Of a DNA stretch of 64,000 nucleotides, positions 47,900-59,482 are shown one piece after another (position 1 is the first letter of the stretch; every line of letters begins with the position of its first letter). Under the pieces are notes generated by a model that was not told where the DNA came from, did no database searches, and saw only the letters and a list, made by a program, of their open reading frames with translations. The translations under genes and the position numbers were made by a program. The DNA is from Hypericibacter adhaerens (lineage in GTDB: Bacteria; Pseudomonadota; Alphaproteobacteria; Dongiales; Dongiaceae), in assembly GCF_008728835.1 (NCBI RefSeq), contig NZ_CP042582.1, forward strand, positions 2,046,001-2,110,000, given 5' to 3'.

Positions 47900-48223
47900 A
47901 TGGCGACCAAGCTCAAGATCAGGAAAGGCGACCGTGTCACCGTGCTGACCGGCCGCGACAAGGGCAAGAACGGCGAGGTGATCCGCGTGTTCCCGACGGA
48001 AGCGCGCGCCCTCGTCCAGGGTGTGAACATGGTCAAGCGGCACAGCCGCCAGACCGCGCGCGATCCGGGCGGAATCGTCGAGAAGGAGGCGCCGATCCAC
48101 CTCTCGAACCTCGCCCTGATCGACCCGAAGACCGACAAGCCGACCCGCGTCGGCTACAAGTTCCTGGATGACGGCCGCAAGGTTCGCGTTGCGCGTCGTT
48201 CGGGCGAAACCATCGATCGCTAG
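47900..48223 (+). CDS. rplX: 50S ribosomal protein L24
   Basis: 107 aa with a KOW motif ([20 protein letters not shown]) and [11 protein letters not shown]. It is an early 50S assembly starter. It follows rplN by 31 bases with GAGGAAG upstream. Confidence 0.97.
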   Translation: MATKLKIRKGDRVTVLTGRDKGKNGEVIRVFPTEARALVQGVNMVKRHSRQTARDPGGIVEKEAPIHLSNLALIDPKTDKPTRVGYKFLDDGRKVRVARRSGETIDR

Positions 48224-48231
48224 GTGCTGCC

Positions 48232-48774
48232 ATGACGTCCCGTTTGCAGGAACATTACGAGAAGGTCGTGCGCCCGGCCCTGATGGCCGAGTTCAAGTAC
48301 GACAACCAGCTGGCCGTGCCGAAGCTGGAGAAGATCGTCATCAACATGGGCGTGGGCGAGGCTGTCAACGACAGCAAGAAGACCCAGCAGGCCGCGGCCG
48401 AGCTGACGGCGATCGCCGGCCAGAAGCCGGTGATGACCAAGGCCCGCAAGTCGATCGCGACCTTCAAGCTGCGCCAGAACATGAACATCGGCTGCAAGGT
48501 CACGCTGCGCCGCGAGCGGATGTACGAATTCCTGGACCGCCTGATCAATATCGCGCTTCCCCGCGTCCGCGACTTCCGCGGCGTGTCGCCCAAGAGCTTC
48601 GACGGCCGCGGCAACTACGCGCTGGGCCTCAAGGAGCAGATCGTGTTTCCCGAGATCAACTACGACCAGATCCAGGAAATCCGCGGGCTCGATATCGTCA
48701 TCTGCACCTCGGCGAAGAGCGATGCCGAGGCCAAGGCCCTGCTCAAGGGCTTCGCTATGCCCTTCGTCAACTGA
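48232..48774 (+). CDS. rplE: 50S ribosomal protein L5
   Basis: 180 aa with [16 protein letters not shown] and [19 protein letters not shown]. It binds 5S rRNA and contacts the 30S head. It lies 8 bases after rplX. Confidence 0.98.
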   Translation: MTSRLQEHYEKVVRPALMAEFKYDNQLAVPKLEKIVINMGVGEAVNDSKKTQQAAAELTAIAGQKPVMTKARKSIATFKLRQNMNIGCKVTLRRERMYEFLDRLINIALPRVRDFRGVSPKSFDGRGNYALGLKEQIVFPEINYDQIQEIRGLDIVICTSAKSDAEAKALLKGFAMPFVN

Positions 48775-48796
48775 CCCGGGGCATCGGAGGAAAGAC

Positions 48797-49102
48797 ATGG
48801 CAAAGAAAAGCTCGATCAACCGCGACAAGAAGCGCCGCGCGATGGCCAAGCAGTACGCCGCCAAGCGCGACCGCCTCAAGGCGATCGCGAACGACGAGGG
48901 GCGGCCGATGGAGGAGCGCTTCGCGGCGCGCCTCAAGCTCGCCCAGCTCCCGCGCAATTCGTCGCCGGTACGCCAGCATAACCGCTGCGAGCTGACCGGC
49001 CGTCCGCGCGGGTTTCACCGCAAGTTCAAGCTGTCGCGCATTGCGCTACGCGAGCTGGCCTCGTCCGGGCAGATCCCGGGCATGGTCAAGTCGAGTTGGT
49101 AA
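48797..49102 (+). CDS. rpsN: 30S ribosomal protein S14
   Basis: 101 aa from the ATG at 48797, with CGGAGG upstream. It is the long zinc-independent form, since the region [16 protein letters not shown] lacks the CxxC pairs of the short zinc form. It assembles late in the 30S head. Confidence 0.97.
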   Translation: MAKKSSINRDKKRRAMAKQYAAKRDRLKAIANDEGRPMEERFAARLKLAQLPRNSSPVRQHNRCELTGRPRGFHRKFKLSRIALRELASSGQIPGMVKSSW

Positions 49103-49117
49103 GGAGGGAAGCCGGTC

Positions 49118-49516
49118 ATGGCATTGAGTGATCCCCTGGGGGATATGCTGACCCGGATCCGGAACGCACAGAAGGCGGGCGCGCAGAGCGTGTCGACCCC
49201 GGCTTCGAAGCTGCGTTCCAGCGTGCTGGAAGTCCTGAAGCGCGAGGGTTACATCCGCGGCTTCAGCCAGCAGGCGGCAGAACCGGGTTTCGGCGAAATC
49301 AGGATCGAGCTGAAGTATCACGAGGGCGCCCCGGTCATCCGGGAGATCTCGCGGATCTCCAAGCCGGGCCGGCGCGTCTATTCGCGGATCGCCGACCTGC
49401 AGCGGGTCTATAACGGGCTCGGCATCTCGATCCTCTCGACGCCGCGCGGCGTCATGTCGGACAGCGAAGCCCGCGCCGCCAATGTCGGCGGCGAGGTGCT
49501 GTGCCGCGTGTTCTAA
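49118..49516 (+). CDS. rpsH: 30S ribosomal protein S8
   Basis: 132 aa with [17 protein letters not shown] and the C-terminal [17 protein letters not shown]. It is the spc regulator in E. coli. AAGGAGGG lies upstream of the start. Confidence 0.98.
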   Translation: MALSDPLGDMLTRIRNAQKAGAQSVSTPASKLRSSVLEVLKREGYIRGFSQQAAEPGFGEIRIELKYHEGAPVIREISRISKPGRRVYSRIADLQRVYNGLGISILSTPRGVMSDSEARAANVGGEVLCRVF

Positions 49517-49528
49517 AGGACGAATGAG

Positions 49529-50062
49529 ATGTCACGCGTCGGAAAAAATCCCGTTGCCGTGCCGAGCGGTGTCACGCTCGCGGTGGACGGCCGCAAGGTC
49601 AAGGCCAAGGGCAAGCTCGGCGAGCTCACCCTGCCGCTGAGCGTGCTGGTCGATGCCGGGATGCAGGACGGCAAGTTCTGGGTCAAGCCGGTCAACGAGA
49701 CCAAGCAGGCCCGCATGATGTGGGGCACCACCCGCAACCTGGTGCGCAACATGGTGCGCGGCGTGTCGCAGGGCTACAGCAAGAGCCTCGAGATCAACGG
49801 CGTCGGCTATCGCGCCGCGGTCCAGGGCAAGAGCCTGCAGCTCCAGCTCGGCTACAGCCACGACGTGAACTTCCCGATTCCGGAAGGCATCACGATCAAG
49901 TGCGACAAGCCGACCTCGATCACCATCACCGGGGCCGACAAGCAGCGTGTCGGTCAGGTCGCCGCAGAGATCCGCTCCTATCGTGGTCCCGAGCCCTACA
50001 AGGGCAAGGGCATCAAGTACGACAGCGAGACGATCCTGCGCAAGGAAGGCAAGAAGAAGTAA
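49529..50062 (+). CDS. rplF: 50S ribosomal protein L6
   Basis: 177 aa starting [15 protein letters not shown], with the C-terminal signature [12 protein letters not shown]. It has two related domains near the sarcin-ricin loop. It lies 12 bases after rpsH. Confidence 0.98.
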   Translation: MSRVGKNPVAVPSGVTLAVDGRKVKAKGKLGELTLPLSVLVDAGMQDGKFWVKPVNETKQARMMWGTTRNLVRNMVRGVSQGYSKSLEINGVGYRAAVQGKSLQLQLGYSHDVNFPIPEGITIKCDKPTSITITGADKQRVGQVAAEIRSYRGPEPYKGKGIKYDSETILRKEGKKK

Positions 50063-50074
50063 GAGGATCGAACC

Positions 50075-50437
50075 ATGGCCAATCCAGATGCATTGTTCGA
50101 GCGCCGCAAGCGCCGGAACCGGGTCTCGATCCGCCGCAAGAGCCACGGGCGCCTGCGCCTGTCGGTGTTCCGGTCGGGCCAGCACATCTATGCCCAGGTC
50201 ATCGACGACGTGAAGGGCGTCACCATCGCCGCGGCCTCGAGCCTGGACAAGGATCTGCGCGCCAGCCTGAAGTCGGGCGGCAACAAGTCGGCCGCCGAGG
50301 CGGTCGGCAAGCTGGTCGCCCAGCGCGCGCTCCAGGCCGGCGTCAAGGAGGTCGTGTTCGACCGCGGCGGTTATCTGTTTCATGGCCGGGTGAAGGCCCT
50401 GGCCGACGCCGCCCGCGAGGGCGGTCTCAGCTTCTAG
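50075..50437 (+). CDS. rplR: 50S ribosomal protein L18
   Basis: 120 aa with [18 protein letters not shown] and the C-terminal [21 protein letters not shown]. It binds 5S rRNA with L5. It lies 12 bases after rplF. Confidence 0.98.
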   Translation: MANPDALFERRKRRNRVSIRRKSHGRLRLSVFRSGQHIYAQVIDDVKGVTIAAASSLDKDLRASLKSGGNKSAAEAVGKLVAQRALQAGVKEVVFDRGGYLFHGRVKALADAAREGGLSF

Positions 50438-50447
50438 AGGTATCGAG

Positions 50448-51014
50448 ATGGCACGTCCCGCAAAGTCCGAGCGCCGCGAACGCGAGCGCGCCCCGCGCGA
50501 GGAATCCGAACTGGTCGAAAAGCTGGTCGGGATCAATCGCGTCGCCAAGGTGGTGAAGGGCGGCCGGCGGTTCGGCTTCGCCGCGATCGTCGTGGTCGGC
50601 GACGGCAAGGGCCGCGTCGGGCACGGCTCCGGCAAGGCGCGCGAGGTGCCCGAGGCGATCCGCAAGGCGACCGAGCAGGCCAAGCGCGCCATGGTGCGCG
50701 TGCCGCTGCGCGAGGGCCGCACGCTGCATCACGACATCATCGGCCATTACGGCGCCGGGCGGGTCGTGCTGCGCGCCGCGGTGCCCGGCACCGGCATCAT
50801 CGCCGGCGGCCCGATCCGCGCCATCTTCGAGGCGCTGGGGGTCCAGGACGTGGTGGCCAAGTCGGTCGGCACCTCCAACCCGCACAACATGATCAAGGCG
50901 GCGTTCGACGCGCTCACCCACAGCAGCTCGCCGCGTTCGGTGGCCGCACGCCGCGGCCGCAAGGTCAGCGACATCCTGGGCAAGCGCGCCGAAGGCGCGG
51001 ATGCCCGCGAGTAA
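50448..51014 (+). CDS. rpsE: 30S ribosomal protein S5
   Basis: 188 aa. A charged N-terminal extension leads to the dsRNA-binding-like domain ([20 protein letters not shown]) and the C-terminal [18 protein letters not shown]. It affects decoding accuracy. It lies 10 bases after rplR. Confidence 0.98.
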   Translation: MARPAKSERRERERAPREESELVEKLVGINRVAKVVKGGRRFGFAAIVVVGDGKGRVGHGSGKAREVPEAIRKATEQAKRAMVRVPLREGRTLHHDIIGHYGAGRVVLRAAVPGTGIIAGGPIRAIFEALGVQDVVAKSVGTSNPHNMIKAAFDALTHSSSPRSVAARRGRKVSDILGKRAEGADARE

Positions 51015-51041
51015 CCAGGTCGCGCACGGGAGTGATTGAAA

Positions 51042-51251
51042 ATGGCTGAGAAGAAGGCGGCCGAGAAGAAGGCGGCGGGGAAGATCACGGTGACCCAGAT
51101 CGGCAGCCCGATCGGTCGCGAGGACGGTCAGCGCCGCACCCTGATCGGCCTGGGGCTCAACAAGATGGGCCGCAGCCGCGTGCTCGAGGATACGCCCTCG
51201 GTCCGCGGCATGATCAAGCGCGTGCATCACCTGGTTCGGGTGGAGCCGTAA
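51042..51251 (+). CDS. rpmD: 50S ribosomal protein L30
   Basis: 69 aa from the ATG at 51042. An Ala/Lys-rich extension ([14 protein letters not shown]) precedes the L30 core [12 protein letters not shown] and [15 protein letters not shown] 109-base gap follows before rplO. A short hairpin (CCGCCGG-type) may lie there. Confidence 0.95.
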   Translation: MAEKKAAEKKAAGKITVTQIGSPIGREDGQRRTLIGLGLNKMGRSRVLEDTPSVRGMIKRVHHLVRVEP

Positions 51252-51360
51252 GGTTCGAGGAAACCGCCGGCTGGTAACCCGGCAGCGGGGTTCCTATCTA
51301 GACAGAAGTCCCTTGGGCGCCAGCCACGAGTCACAGGGCCAAGATTAAGGATCGAAGACA

Positions 51361-51852
51361 ATGAAGCTCAATCAGCTCAGGGACAACCCGGGCGCCCGCA
51401 AGAGCCCGATCCGCGTCGGCCGCGGCATCGGCTCGGGCAAGGGCAAGACCGGCGGGCGCGGCGGCAAGGGCCAAACCGCGCGCACCGGCGTCGCCATCAA
51501 CGGCTTCGAGGGCGGCCAGATGCCGATGTATCGGCGCCTGCCCAAGCGCGGCTTCAACAACATCTTCCGCCTGGAGCTGGTGGAAGTGAATCTGGGCCGG
51601 GTCCAGGCCGCGATCGAGGCCGGCAAGCTCGATGCCGGCAAGACCATCGACGGCAAGGCCCTCAAGGCCGCCGGCGTCACCACCCGGGTCAAGGACGGCA
51701 TCTCGCTCCTGGCCCAGGGCGAGCTCAAGACCAAGGCGACCTTCAAGGTCGCCCGCGCCTCCAAGGCCGCCATCGCCGCGGTCGAGAAGGCGGGCGGCAA
51801 GGTCGTGGTCACGAAGCCCGCCGTCGAGGCAGACACCAAGGCAGCGGGCTAA
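51361..51852 (+). CDS. rplO: 50S ribosomal protein L15
   Basis: 163 aa. The Gly/Arg-rich N-terminal arm ([19 protein letters not shown]) threads into 23S rRNA, followed by [17 protein letters not shown]. It assembles late. It is 23 bases before secY. Confidence 0.97.
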   Translation: MKLNQLRDNPGARKSPIRVGRGIGSGKGKTGGRGGKGQTARTGVAINGFEGGQMPMYRRLPKRGFNNIFRLELVEVNLGRVQAAIEAGKLDAGKTIDGKALKAAGVTTRVKDGISLLAQGELKTKATFKVARASKAAIAAVEKAGGKVVVTKPAVEADTKAAG

Positions 51853-51875
51853 GGCCCGGAGGTCGGACGGGCACC

Positions 51876-53215
<1,340 letters not shown>

Positions 53216-53219
<4 letters not shown>

Positions 53220-53875
53220 ACCTGATTCTCCTGGGCCCGCCCGGCGCCGGGAAGGGCACCCAGGCCAAGCGGCTCGAGACGGCACGGGGATTGGTGCAGC
53301 TCTCGACGGGGGACATGCTGCGCCAGGCGGTGGCCTCGGGCAGCGCGCTCGGGCAGCAGGCGAAGAAGGTGATGGAGGCGGGCCAGCTCATGCCCGACGA
53401 GATCATCATCGCCATGATCGCCGAGCGAATTGACGCACCCGACGCCCGCAAGGGCTTCGTGCTGGACGGTTTCCCGCGCACCGAGGCCCAGGCCGAGGCC
53501 CTCGACAGGATGCTGGCGGGGCGCGGCCGGCGGCTCGACGCCGTGATCGAGCTGGTGGTGGACGAGGCCGCCCTGATCGAGCGCATCTCGGGCCGCTTCA
53601 CCTGCGCCAAGTGCGGGGCCGGCTACCACGACAAGTTCCAACCCCCGAAAAAGCCGGGGGTCTGCGACCGCTGCGGCTCGACCGAGTTCGTGCGGCGCAA
53701 GGACGACAATCCGGAGACCCTGAAGGCGCGGCTGGAGGCCTATCGGGCGCAGACAGCGCCGATCGTGCCCTATTACCGGCGCAAGGGGCTCCTTAAGGAA
53801 GTGGATGGGATGGCGGCCCCGGATCAGGTGACCGGGGCGATCGAGGCCATCCTGGCTCGGATAGCGACGGCCTAA
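53216..53875 (+). CDS. adk: Adenylate kinase, long zinc-type
   Basis: 219 aa. The P-loop is GPPGAGKGTQ (residues 8-17), and LDGFPRT marks the AMP-binding site. The LID carries C130, C133, C150 and C153, a four-Cys zinc site typical of long Adk but missing in many Gram-negative relatives. It converts ATP plus AMP to two ADP. It is translationally coupled to secY by ATGA. Confidence 0.97.
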
Positions 53876-53976
53876 CCGGTTGACTCGATGGCGAATCTTC
53901 ATATAATGCGCGCCCTCGGGCTGGCAGAGACCAAGGTCCTGTCGTCTATCCCGTTGAAATTCAAGGAGAAATAGCG

Positions 53977-54351
53977 GTGGCGCGTATTGCGGGCGTCAAT
54001 ATCCCGACGCAAAAGCGTGTCCTGATTGCCCTGACCTACATTCACGGCATCGGCAACGCCAAAGCCAAGGAGATCATGGAGAAGGTCGGCATCCCGCTCG
54101 ACCGGCGCGTGCACCAGCTGACGGACGACGAGGTCGTTCGCATCCGCGAGGTGATCGACCGCGACTACCGCGTCGAGGGCGATCTGCGCCGCGAAGTCGC
54201 GATCAACATCAAGCGGCTGATGGATCTGGGCTGCTATCGCGGCCTGCGCCATCGCAAGGGCCTGCCGGTCCGCGGCCAGCGCACCCACACCAATGCGCGC
54301 ACCCGCAAGGGCCCGGCCAAGGCGATCGCCGGCAAGAAGAAGGCCGTCTAA
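53977..54351 (+). CDS. rpsM: 30S ribosomal protein S13
   Basis: 124 aa from GTG at 53977, with AAGGAG upstream. The start is [20 protein letters not shown], and the C-terminal tail is [22 protein letters not shown]. It contacts the 50S and the P-site tRNA. It starts the alpha section; rpmJ is absent between adk and rpsM. Confidence 0.98.
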   Translation: MARIAGVNIPTQKRVLIALTYIHGIGNAKAKEIMEKVGIPLDRRVHQLTDDEVVRIREVIDRDYRVEGDLRREVAINIKRLMDLGCYRGLRHRKGLPVRGQRTHTNARTRKGPAKAIAGKKKAV

Positions 54352-54375
54352 GGGTTCCAAGGAGAAGAGAAGGCC

Positions 54376-54768
54376 ATGGTCAAGGCAGCTACCGCGCGCC
54401 CGCGTCGCAAAGAGCGCAAGAACATCACCTCTGGCGTCGCGCATGTGAACGCGAGCTTCAACAATACGATGATCACCATCACCGACGCGCAGGGCAATAC
54501 CGTGGCCTGGGCCTCGTCGGGCAGCCTCGGCTTCAAGGGCTCGCGCAAGTCGACGCCCTATGCCGCGCAGGTCGCCGCCGATGCCGCCGCGCGCAAGGCG
54601 GCGGAGCATGGCGTGAAGACGCTCGAGGTCGAGGTGAAGGGTCCGGGTTCGGGCCGCGAGTCCGCGCTGCGCGCGCTGCAGGGTGCGGGCTTCACCATCA
54701 CCTCCATCAAGGACGTGACGCCGATCCCGCATAACGGCTGCCGCCCGCCCAAGCGCCGGCGCGTCTGA
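54376..54768 (+). CDS. rpsK: 30S ribosomal protein S11
   Basis: 130 aa with [21 protein letters not shown] and the C-terminal [18 protein letters not shown]. It lies on the 30S platform near the E site. It is 24 bases after rpsM. A 158-base gap with a hairpin follows. Confidence 0.98.
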   Translation: MVKAATARPRRKERKNITSGVAHVNASFNNTMITITDAQGNTVAWASSGSLGFKGSRKSTPYAAQVAADAAARKAAEHGVKTLEVEVKGPGSGRESALRALQGAGFTITSIKDVTPIPHNGCRPPKRRRV

Positions 54769-54798
54769 GCGGATCCAAGAGACCGCAGACAATTCCAC

Positions 54799-54821
54799 CG
54801 CCCGGCGACCCGCGCCGGGCG
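54799..54821 (+). terminator. Stem-loop between rpsK and rpoA
   Basis: Perfect 9-bp arms, CGCCCGGCG and CGCCGGGCG, around a 5-base loop. No T-run follows, so it is more likely a processing or stability element within the alpha section than a terminator. Confidence 0.4.
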
Positions 54822-54926
54822 TTGCGTGTGCAGAAGAAGACCAGAACCAGTCCAGGCCGGCGGTAAACCGGGGACGCGGGCCCCGGATCAGAAGGCCGGC
54901 CGGACGGAAAGCGAGAGGTCGCAATC

Positions 54927-55943
54927 GTGTTGCAGAAAAACTGGACCGAGCTCATTAAGCCGAACAAGCTGGCTGTGGAGCCCGGCACTGATCCCAAGCG
55001 CTTCGCCACCGTGGTGGCCGAGCCGCTCGAACGTGGCTTCGGCCTGACGCTGGGCAACGCGCTGCGTCGCGTGCTGCTGTCGTCGCTGCAGGGCGCTGCC
55101 GTCACCTCGGTGCAGATCGAGAACGTGCTCCACGAGTTCTCCTCGATTCCCGGCGTGCGCGAGGACGTGACCGACATCGTCCTCAACATCAAGGGCATGG
55201 GCCTGAAGATGCACGGCGAAGGCCCGAAGCGCATGCGCCTCGTGGCCGAGGGCCCGGGCGAGGTGCGTGCCGGCATGATCCAGACCGGCCACGACATCGA
55301 GATCATGAATCCCGATCTCGTGCTCTGCACCCTCGACCAGGGCGCCAGCGTGAAGATGGAGTTCACCGTCGACACGGGCAAAGGCTACATGGCCGCGGCG
55401 CAGAGCCGGCTCGAGGATTCGCCCATCGGCCTGATCCCGGTCGATGCGCTGTTCAGCCCGGTGAAGAAGGTCTCCTACAAGGTCGACAACAGCCGCGTCG
55501 GCCAGGTCACCGACTATGACAAGCTCTCGATGCAGGTCGAGACCAACGGCGCGATCGCGCCCGAGGACGCCGTGGCGCTCGCCGCGCGCATCCTGCAGGA
55601 CCAGCTCCAGCTCTTCATCAATTTCGAGGAGCCGAGTGCCGTCCGCGAGGAGATCCGGACGGCCGAGCCGCCGTTCAACAAGAACCTCCTGCGCAAGGTC
55701 GACGAGCTCGAGCTGTCGGTCCGTTCGGCGAACTGCCTGAAGAACGACAACATCGTCTATATCGGCGACCTGGTTCAGAAGACCGAGGCCGAGATGCTGC
55801 GGACGCCGAACTTCGGCCGCAAGTCGCTCAACGAGATCAAGGAAGTGCTGGCGCAGATGGGCCTCCATCTCGGCATGGAGATCCCGAACTGGCCGCCGGA
55901 GAACATCGAGGACCTGGCGAAGCGGCTCGACGAGCCGTATTGA
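54927..55943 (+). CDS. rpoA: RNA polymerase alpha subunit
   Basis: 338 aa from GTG at 54927 with GAGAGG upstream. The N-terminal assembly domain ([26 protein letters not shown]) and the C-terminal DNA and activator-contact domain ([33 protein letters not shown]) are joined by a flexible linker. It dimerises to begin core assembly. It lies between rpsK and rplQ, as in most bacteria. Confidence 0.99.
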   Translation: MLQKNWTELIKPNKLAVEPGTDPKRFATVVAEPLERGFGLTLGNALRRVLLSSLQGAAVTSVQIENVLHEFSSIPGVREDVTDIVLNIKGMGLKMHGEGPKRMRLVAEGPGEVRAGMIQTGHDIEIMNPDLVLCTLDQGASVKMEFTVDTGKGYMAAAQSRLEDSPIGLIPVDALFSPVKKVSYKVDNSRVGQVTDYDKLSMQVETNGAIAPEDAVALAARILQDQLQLFINFEEPSAVREEIRTAEPPFNKNLLRKVDELELSVRSANCLKNDNIVYIGDLVQKTEAEMLRTPNFGRKSLNEIKEVLAQMGLHLGMEIPNWPPENIEDLAKRLDEPY

Positions 55944-56107
55944 GCCGGAGACGGGCTTAGGGACTGAGCGCGGGCCGTGGTGGCCCGCACCCGGCCGTGC
56001 ACGGGTGGCCCTTCGGGGACCTCGCGGCGGCGGGATGATGCAATCGGGTCGTGCCCGGGGCGGAAAGCCCCGGCATCGGCGCCGGATCGGAGAAAAGGGA
56101 GCAAGCG

Positions 56108-56539
56108 ATGCGTCACGGAATGTCCGGCCGCAAACTCAACCGCAGGACCGGCCACCGCAAGGCCATGTTCGCCAACATGGCGGCGGCGCTGATCAAGCAT
56201 GAGCAGATCAAGACCACCTTGCCGAAGGCCAAGGATCTCCGGCCGATCGTCGAGAAGCTGATCACGCTGGGCAAGCGGGGCGGGCTCCATGCCCGCCGCC
56301 AGGTGCTGGCGACGCTGCGCGACGAGACGCAGACCCGCAAGCTGTTCGATACGCTGGCCGAGCGCTACAAGACCCGCAATGGCGGCTATACCCGGGTGCT
56401 GAAGGCGGGTTTCCGCCTCGGCGACGCGGCCCCCATGGCGGTCATCGAGCTGGTCGATCGCGACCCGGCCGCCAAGGGCCTGGATTCGGGACCGACCCAG
56501 AAAGAGACCGAGGGCGAAGAGCAGCAGCCCGAGGCTTGA
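56108..56539 (+). CDS. rplQ: 50S ribosomal protein L17
   Basis: 143 aa from the ATG at 56108; the frame upstream is leader. The start [20 protein letters not shown] is typical. An acidic/Gln tail of about 20 residues ([12 protein letters not shown]) extends the usual length. It is the last gene of the superoperon. A GGGGC-type hairpin in the 164-base rpoA-rplQ gap may tune it. Confidence 0.97.
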   Translation: MRHGMSGRKLNRRTGHRKAMFANMAAALIKHEQIKTTLPKAKDLRPIVEKLITLGKRGGLHARRQVLATLRDETQTRKLFDTLAERYKTRNGGYTRVLKAGFRLGDAAPMAVIELVDRDPAAKGLDSGPTQKETEGEEQQPEA

Positions 56540-56578
56540 GCCGGGACCGACGCGCGGGCGCGGGTCCGAGAGATGGGG

Positions 56579-56606
56579 AAGGGGCGGTCCTTGGGGCCGC
56601 CCCTTT
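56579..56606 (+). terminator. Rho-independent terminator after rplQ
   Basis: AAGGGGCGG (56579-56587) pairs with CCGCCCCTT (56597-56605) and TTTCGCTTT follows. It is 40 bases past the rplQ stop and marks the end of the ribosomal superoperon. Confidence 0.8.
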
Positions 56607-56719
56607 CGCTTTGGGCTTGCCGGTTCTTCATGCCGGGCGGGTTGGGCCCGTCGCCGGTTCCCGTTAAAATCGCGGATGGGGCCGGCCGGTCTGTTCTGAA
56701 AACCGTTCAGGGAGTGCTT

Positions 56720-58141
56720 ATGCGTCTGTCGCGTCCGACCCGCCGATTGATCGATTTCGGCCTCGTTGTCCTGGTTTGCTGCGGCATCTGGTCCGCAGCC
56801 GCACCCGCCGACGAACCCGCCGTGCCGAGCTCGCGCGAGCAGATCACGCTGTCCTTCGCGCCGCTGGTGAAGCGGGTCGAGCCGGCGGTGGTCAACATCT
56901 ATACGCGGGCGGTCGTGCAGCAGCGCACCTCGCCGCTCTTCGCCGATCCCTTCTTCCGGCAGTTCTTCGGCGACGCTTTCGGCCAGCCTTCGCCCCGCGT
57001 CCAGAATTCGCTGGGCTCGGGCGTGATCGTGCGTTCCGACGGGCTGGTGGTCACCAACGTCCATGTGATCGAGGGCGCCCAGGAGATCAAGGTGGTGCTC
57101 AGCGACGGCCGCGAGTTCGCGGCGACGCCGATCACCACCGACGAGCAATCCGACCTGGCCCTGCTCAAGGTCGATCCCGAGGGCGCCGAGCTGCCCACGC
57201 TCGATCTCGGCGATTCCGACGCGCTCGAGGTGGGCGACCTGGTGCTGGCGATCGGCAATCCCTTCGGCGTCGGCCAGACGGTCACCAGCGGCATCATCTC
57301 GGCGCTCGCCCGCACCCGAGTCGGCATCACCGACTATGGCTTCTTCATCCAGACCGACGCCGCCATCAATCCCGGCAATTCCGGCGGCGCCCTGGTGACG
57401 ATGGACGGCAAGCTCGCCGGCATCAACACGGCGATCGTCTCGCGCACCGGCGGTTCCGTCGGTATCGGCTTCGCCATACCGGCCAACATGGTCCGCTCGG
57501 TCATCGATGCGGCCGGCAATGGCGGCAAGATCGTGCGGCCCTGGATCGGCGCCACCGGCCAGCCGGTGACGGCCGAGCTAGCGCAGGGCTTCGGCCTCGC
57601 CAAGCCCGGCGGCGTCGTTATCAACAATCTCTATGACGGCGGCCCGGCGCAGAAGGCCGGTCTCAAGGTCGGCGACATCGTGACGGCGATCAACGACCGG
57701 GCGGTCGAGGATCCGGGCGCGCTCAAGTTCCGGCTGGCGACGCTGCCCGTCGGCAGCACCGCGACGCTGACGGTCCTGCGCAAGGGCCAGTCGCTCGATC
57801 TGGCCGTTCCCCTGGTGGAAGCGCCCGAGACCCCGCCGCGCGAGGAGACGCTGATCGAAGGCCGCACGCCGCTCATGGGGGCGCATCTCGCGAACCTGTC
57901 GCCGGCCCTGGGGGAAGAGATCGGGATCTCGACCGTCTGGTCGGGCGTGGTCGTGACCAAGGTCGACAATGGCAGCCCCGCGGCGCAGGTGGGGTTCCGG
58001 CCGGGCGACATCTTGCTCAAGATCAACGACGCGCCGACCCCGGACGTGAAGACGGCGCTCGATCAGCTCGCCCAGCGCTCGGTCCATTGGAAGATCATGG
58101 TCAAGCGCGGCGACCGCGTGCAGACGCTCGATCTCGGATGA
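56720..58141 (+). CDS. Do/DegP-like periplasmic serine protease (HtrA family)
   Basis: 473 aa from the ATG at 56720, with GGGAG upstream; the longer frame runs back into the terminator. The signal-anchor or signal peptide is LIDFGLVVLVCCGIW-type, with cleavage near APADEP. The trypsin-like triad is H115 (TNVHVIEG), D145 (QSDLALLKVD) and S221 (NPGNSGGALV). Two PDZ domains follow (about 290-375 and 385-470). It degrades or refolds misfolded envelope proteins. The position after rplQ is conserved in alphaproteobacteria. Confidence 0.94.
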   Translation: MRLSRPTRRLIDFGLVVLVCCGIWSAAAPADEPAVPSSREQITLSFAPLVKRVEPAVVNIYTRAVVQQRTSPLFADPFFRQFFGDAFGQPSPRVQNSLGSGVIVRSDGLVVTNVHVIEGAQEIKVVLSDGREFAATPITTDEQSDLALLKVDPEGAELPTLDLGDSDALEVGDLVLAIGNPFGVGQTVTSGIISALARTRVGITDYGFFIQTDAAINPGNSGGALVTMDGKLAGINTAIVSRTGGSVGIGFAIPANMVRSVIDAAGNGGKIVRPWIGATGQPVTAELAQGFGLAKPGGVVINNLYDGGPAQKAGLKVGDIVTAINDRAVEDPGALKFRLATLPVGSTATLTVLRKGQSLDLAVPLVEAPETPPREETLIEGRTPLMGAHLANLSPALGEEIGISTVWSGVVVTKVDNGSPAAQVGFRPGDILLKINDAPTPDVKTALDQLAQRSVHWKIMVKRGDRVQTLDLG

Positions 58142-58166
58142 GCCCCATGGCCGCCGCAGGAGCCGC

Positions 58167-59474
58167 ATGAGCAGCCTCTTCGAAAGCCAGGCCCCGCGCC
58201 CGCTGGCCGACCGGCTGCGGCCGCAGACGCTGGAGGAGGTGGTCGGTCAGGATCATCTGCTGGGGCCCGAGGGGCCCATCGGCCGGATGGTCGCGACCGG
58301 CCGCATCTCCTCGATGATCCTCTGGGGGCCGCCGGGCTGCGGCAAGACCACGCTCGCGCGCCTCATCGCCGCGCGCAGCGACATGCAGTTCGAGCCGCTT
58401 TCGGCGGTTTTCTCCGGCGTGGCCGACCTGCGCAAGGTGTTCGAGGCGGCCAAGGGCCGGCGCGGCGTCGGCCGCGGCACGCTGCTCTTCGTCGACGAGA
58501 TCCATCGCTTCAACCGGGCCCAGCAGGACGGGTTCCTCCCCTATGTCGAGGACGGCACCGTGACGCTGGTCGGCGCCACCACCGAGAATCCGTCCTTCGA
58601 GCTCAATGGCGCGCTCCTGTCGCGCTGCCAGGTCTTCGTGCTGCGCCGCCTTGACGACGAGGCGCTGGAGAAGCTCCTGGCGCGGGCGGAGACGATGGAG
58701 AACCGGCCGCTGCCCCTGACGCCCGAGGCGCGCCAGGCCCTGCGGGCCATGGCGGATGGCGACGGCCGCTATCTCCTCAACATGGCCGAGGAGCTGTTCC
58801 GCCTCCAGGCCAAGGCGCCCTTGGACGTGGCCGGCCTCGCCGGCGCCGTGCAGCGGCGGATGCCGCTCTACGACAAGGCGCAGGAGAGCCACTACAACCT
58901 GATCAGCGCCTTGCACAAATCCCTGCGCGGCTCCGACGCCGATGCGGCGCTCTACTGGCTGGCCCGCATGCTGGCCGGCGGCGAGGATCCGCTCTATGTC
59001 GCGCGCCGCATGGTCCGCTTCGCGGCGGAGGATGTCGGTCTCGCCGATCCCGACGCGCTGCTCCAGGCGCTCGCCGCCTGGGACACCTATGAGCGCCTGG
59101 GCTCGCCCGAAGGCGAGCTGGCGCTCGCGCAATGCGTGCTCTATCTGGCGACGGCGCCCAAATCCAACGCCGCCTATCGCGCTTTCGGTGCCGCGCAGCA
59201 ATCGGCCCGCGAGACCGGCTCCCTGATGCCGCCCAAGCATATCCTCAACGCGCCGACGCGCCTGATGCGCGATCTGGGCTATGCCAAGGGCTATCAGTAC
59301 GACCACGACACCGACGAAGGCTTCTCGGGCCAAAACTATTTCCCGGACGGCATGGCGCGCCGGGAGTTCTACCGGCCGGTCGAGCGCGGCTTCGAGCGCG
59401 AGATCCGCAAGCGGCTCGACTACTGGGCCAAGCTGCGCGGCCGCGCTCGAGATCAGAGCCAGGACGAGGAATAG
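58167..59474 (+). CDS. rarA: Replication-associated recombination protein RarA (MgsA)
   Basis: 435 aa AAA+ ATPase. An N-terminal LADRLRPQTLEEVVGQDHLLG segment is followed by Walker A (GPPGCGKTT), Walker B (LFVDEIHRFN), sensor 1 (GATTENPSF) and a C-terminal tetramerisation domain with RRMVRFAAEDVGLADP. It acts at stalled replication forks. It lies 25 bases after the protease gene. Confidence 0.96.
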   Translation: MSSLFESQAPRPLADRLRPQTLEEVVGQDHLLGPEGPIGRMVATGRISSMILWGPPGCGKTTLARLIAARSDMQFEPLSAVFSGVADLRKVFEAAKGRRGVGRGTLLFVDEIHRFNRAQQDGFLPYVEDGTVTLVGATTENPSFELNGALLSRCQVFVLRRLDDEALEKLLARAETMENRPLPLTPEARQALRAMADGDGRYLLNMAEELFRLQAKAPLDVAGLAGAVQRRMPLYDKAQESHYNLISALHKSLRGSDADAALYWLARMLAGGEDPLYVARRMVRFAAEDVGLADPDALLQALAAWDTYERLGSPEGELALAQCVLYLATAPKSNAAYRAFGAAQQSARETGSLMPPKHILNAPTRLMRDLGYAKGYQYDHDTDEGFSGQNYFPDGMARREFYRPVERGFEREIRKRLDYWAKLRGRARDQSQDEE

Positions 59475-59482
59475 GACGCTCC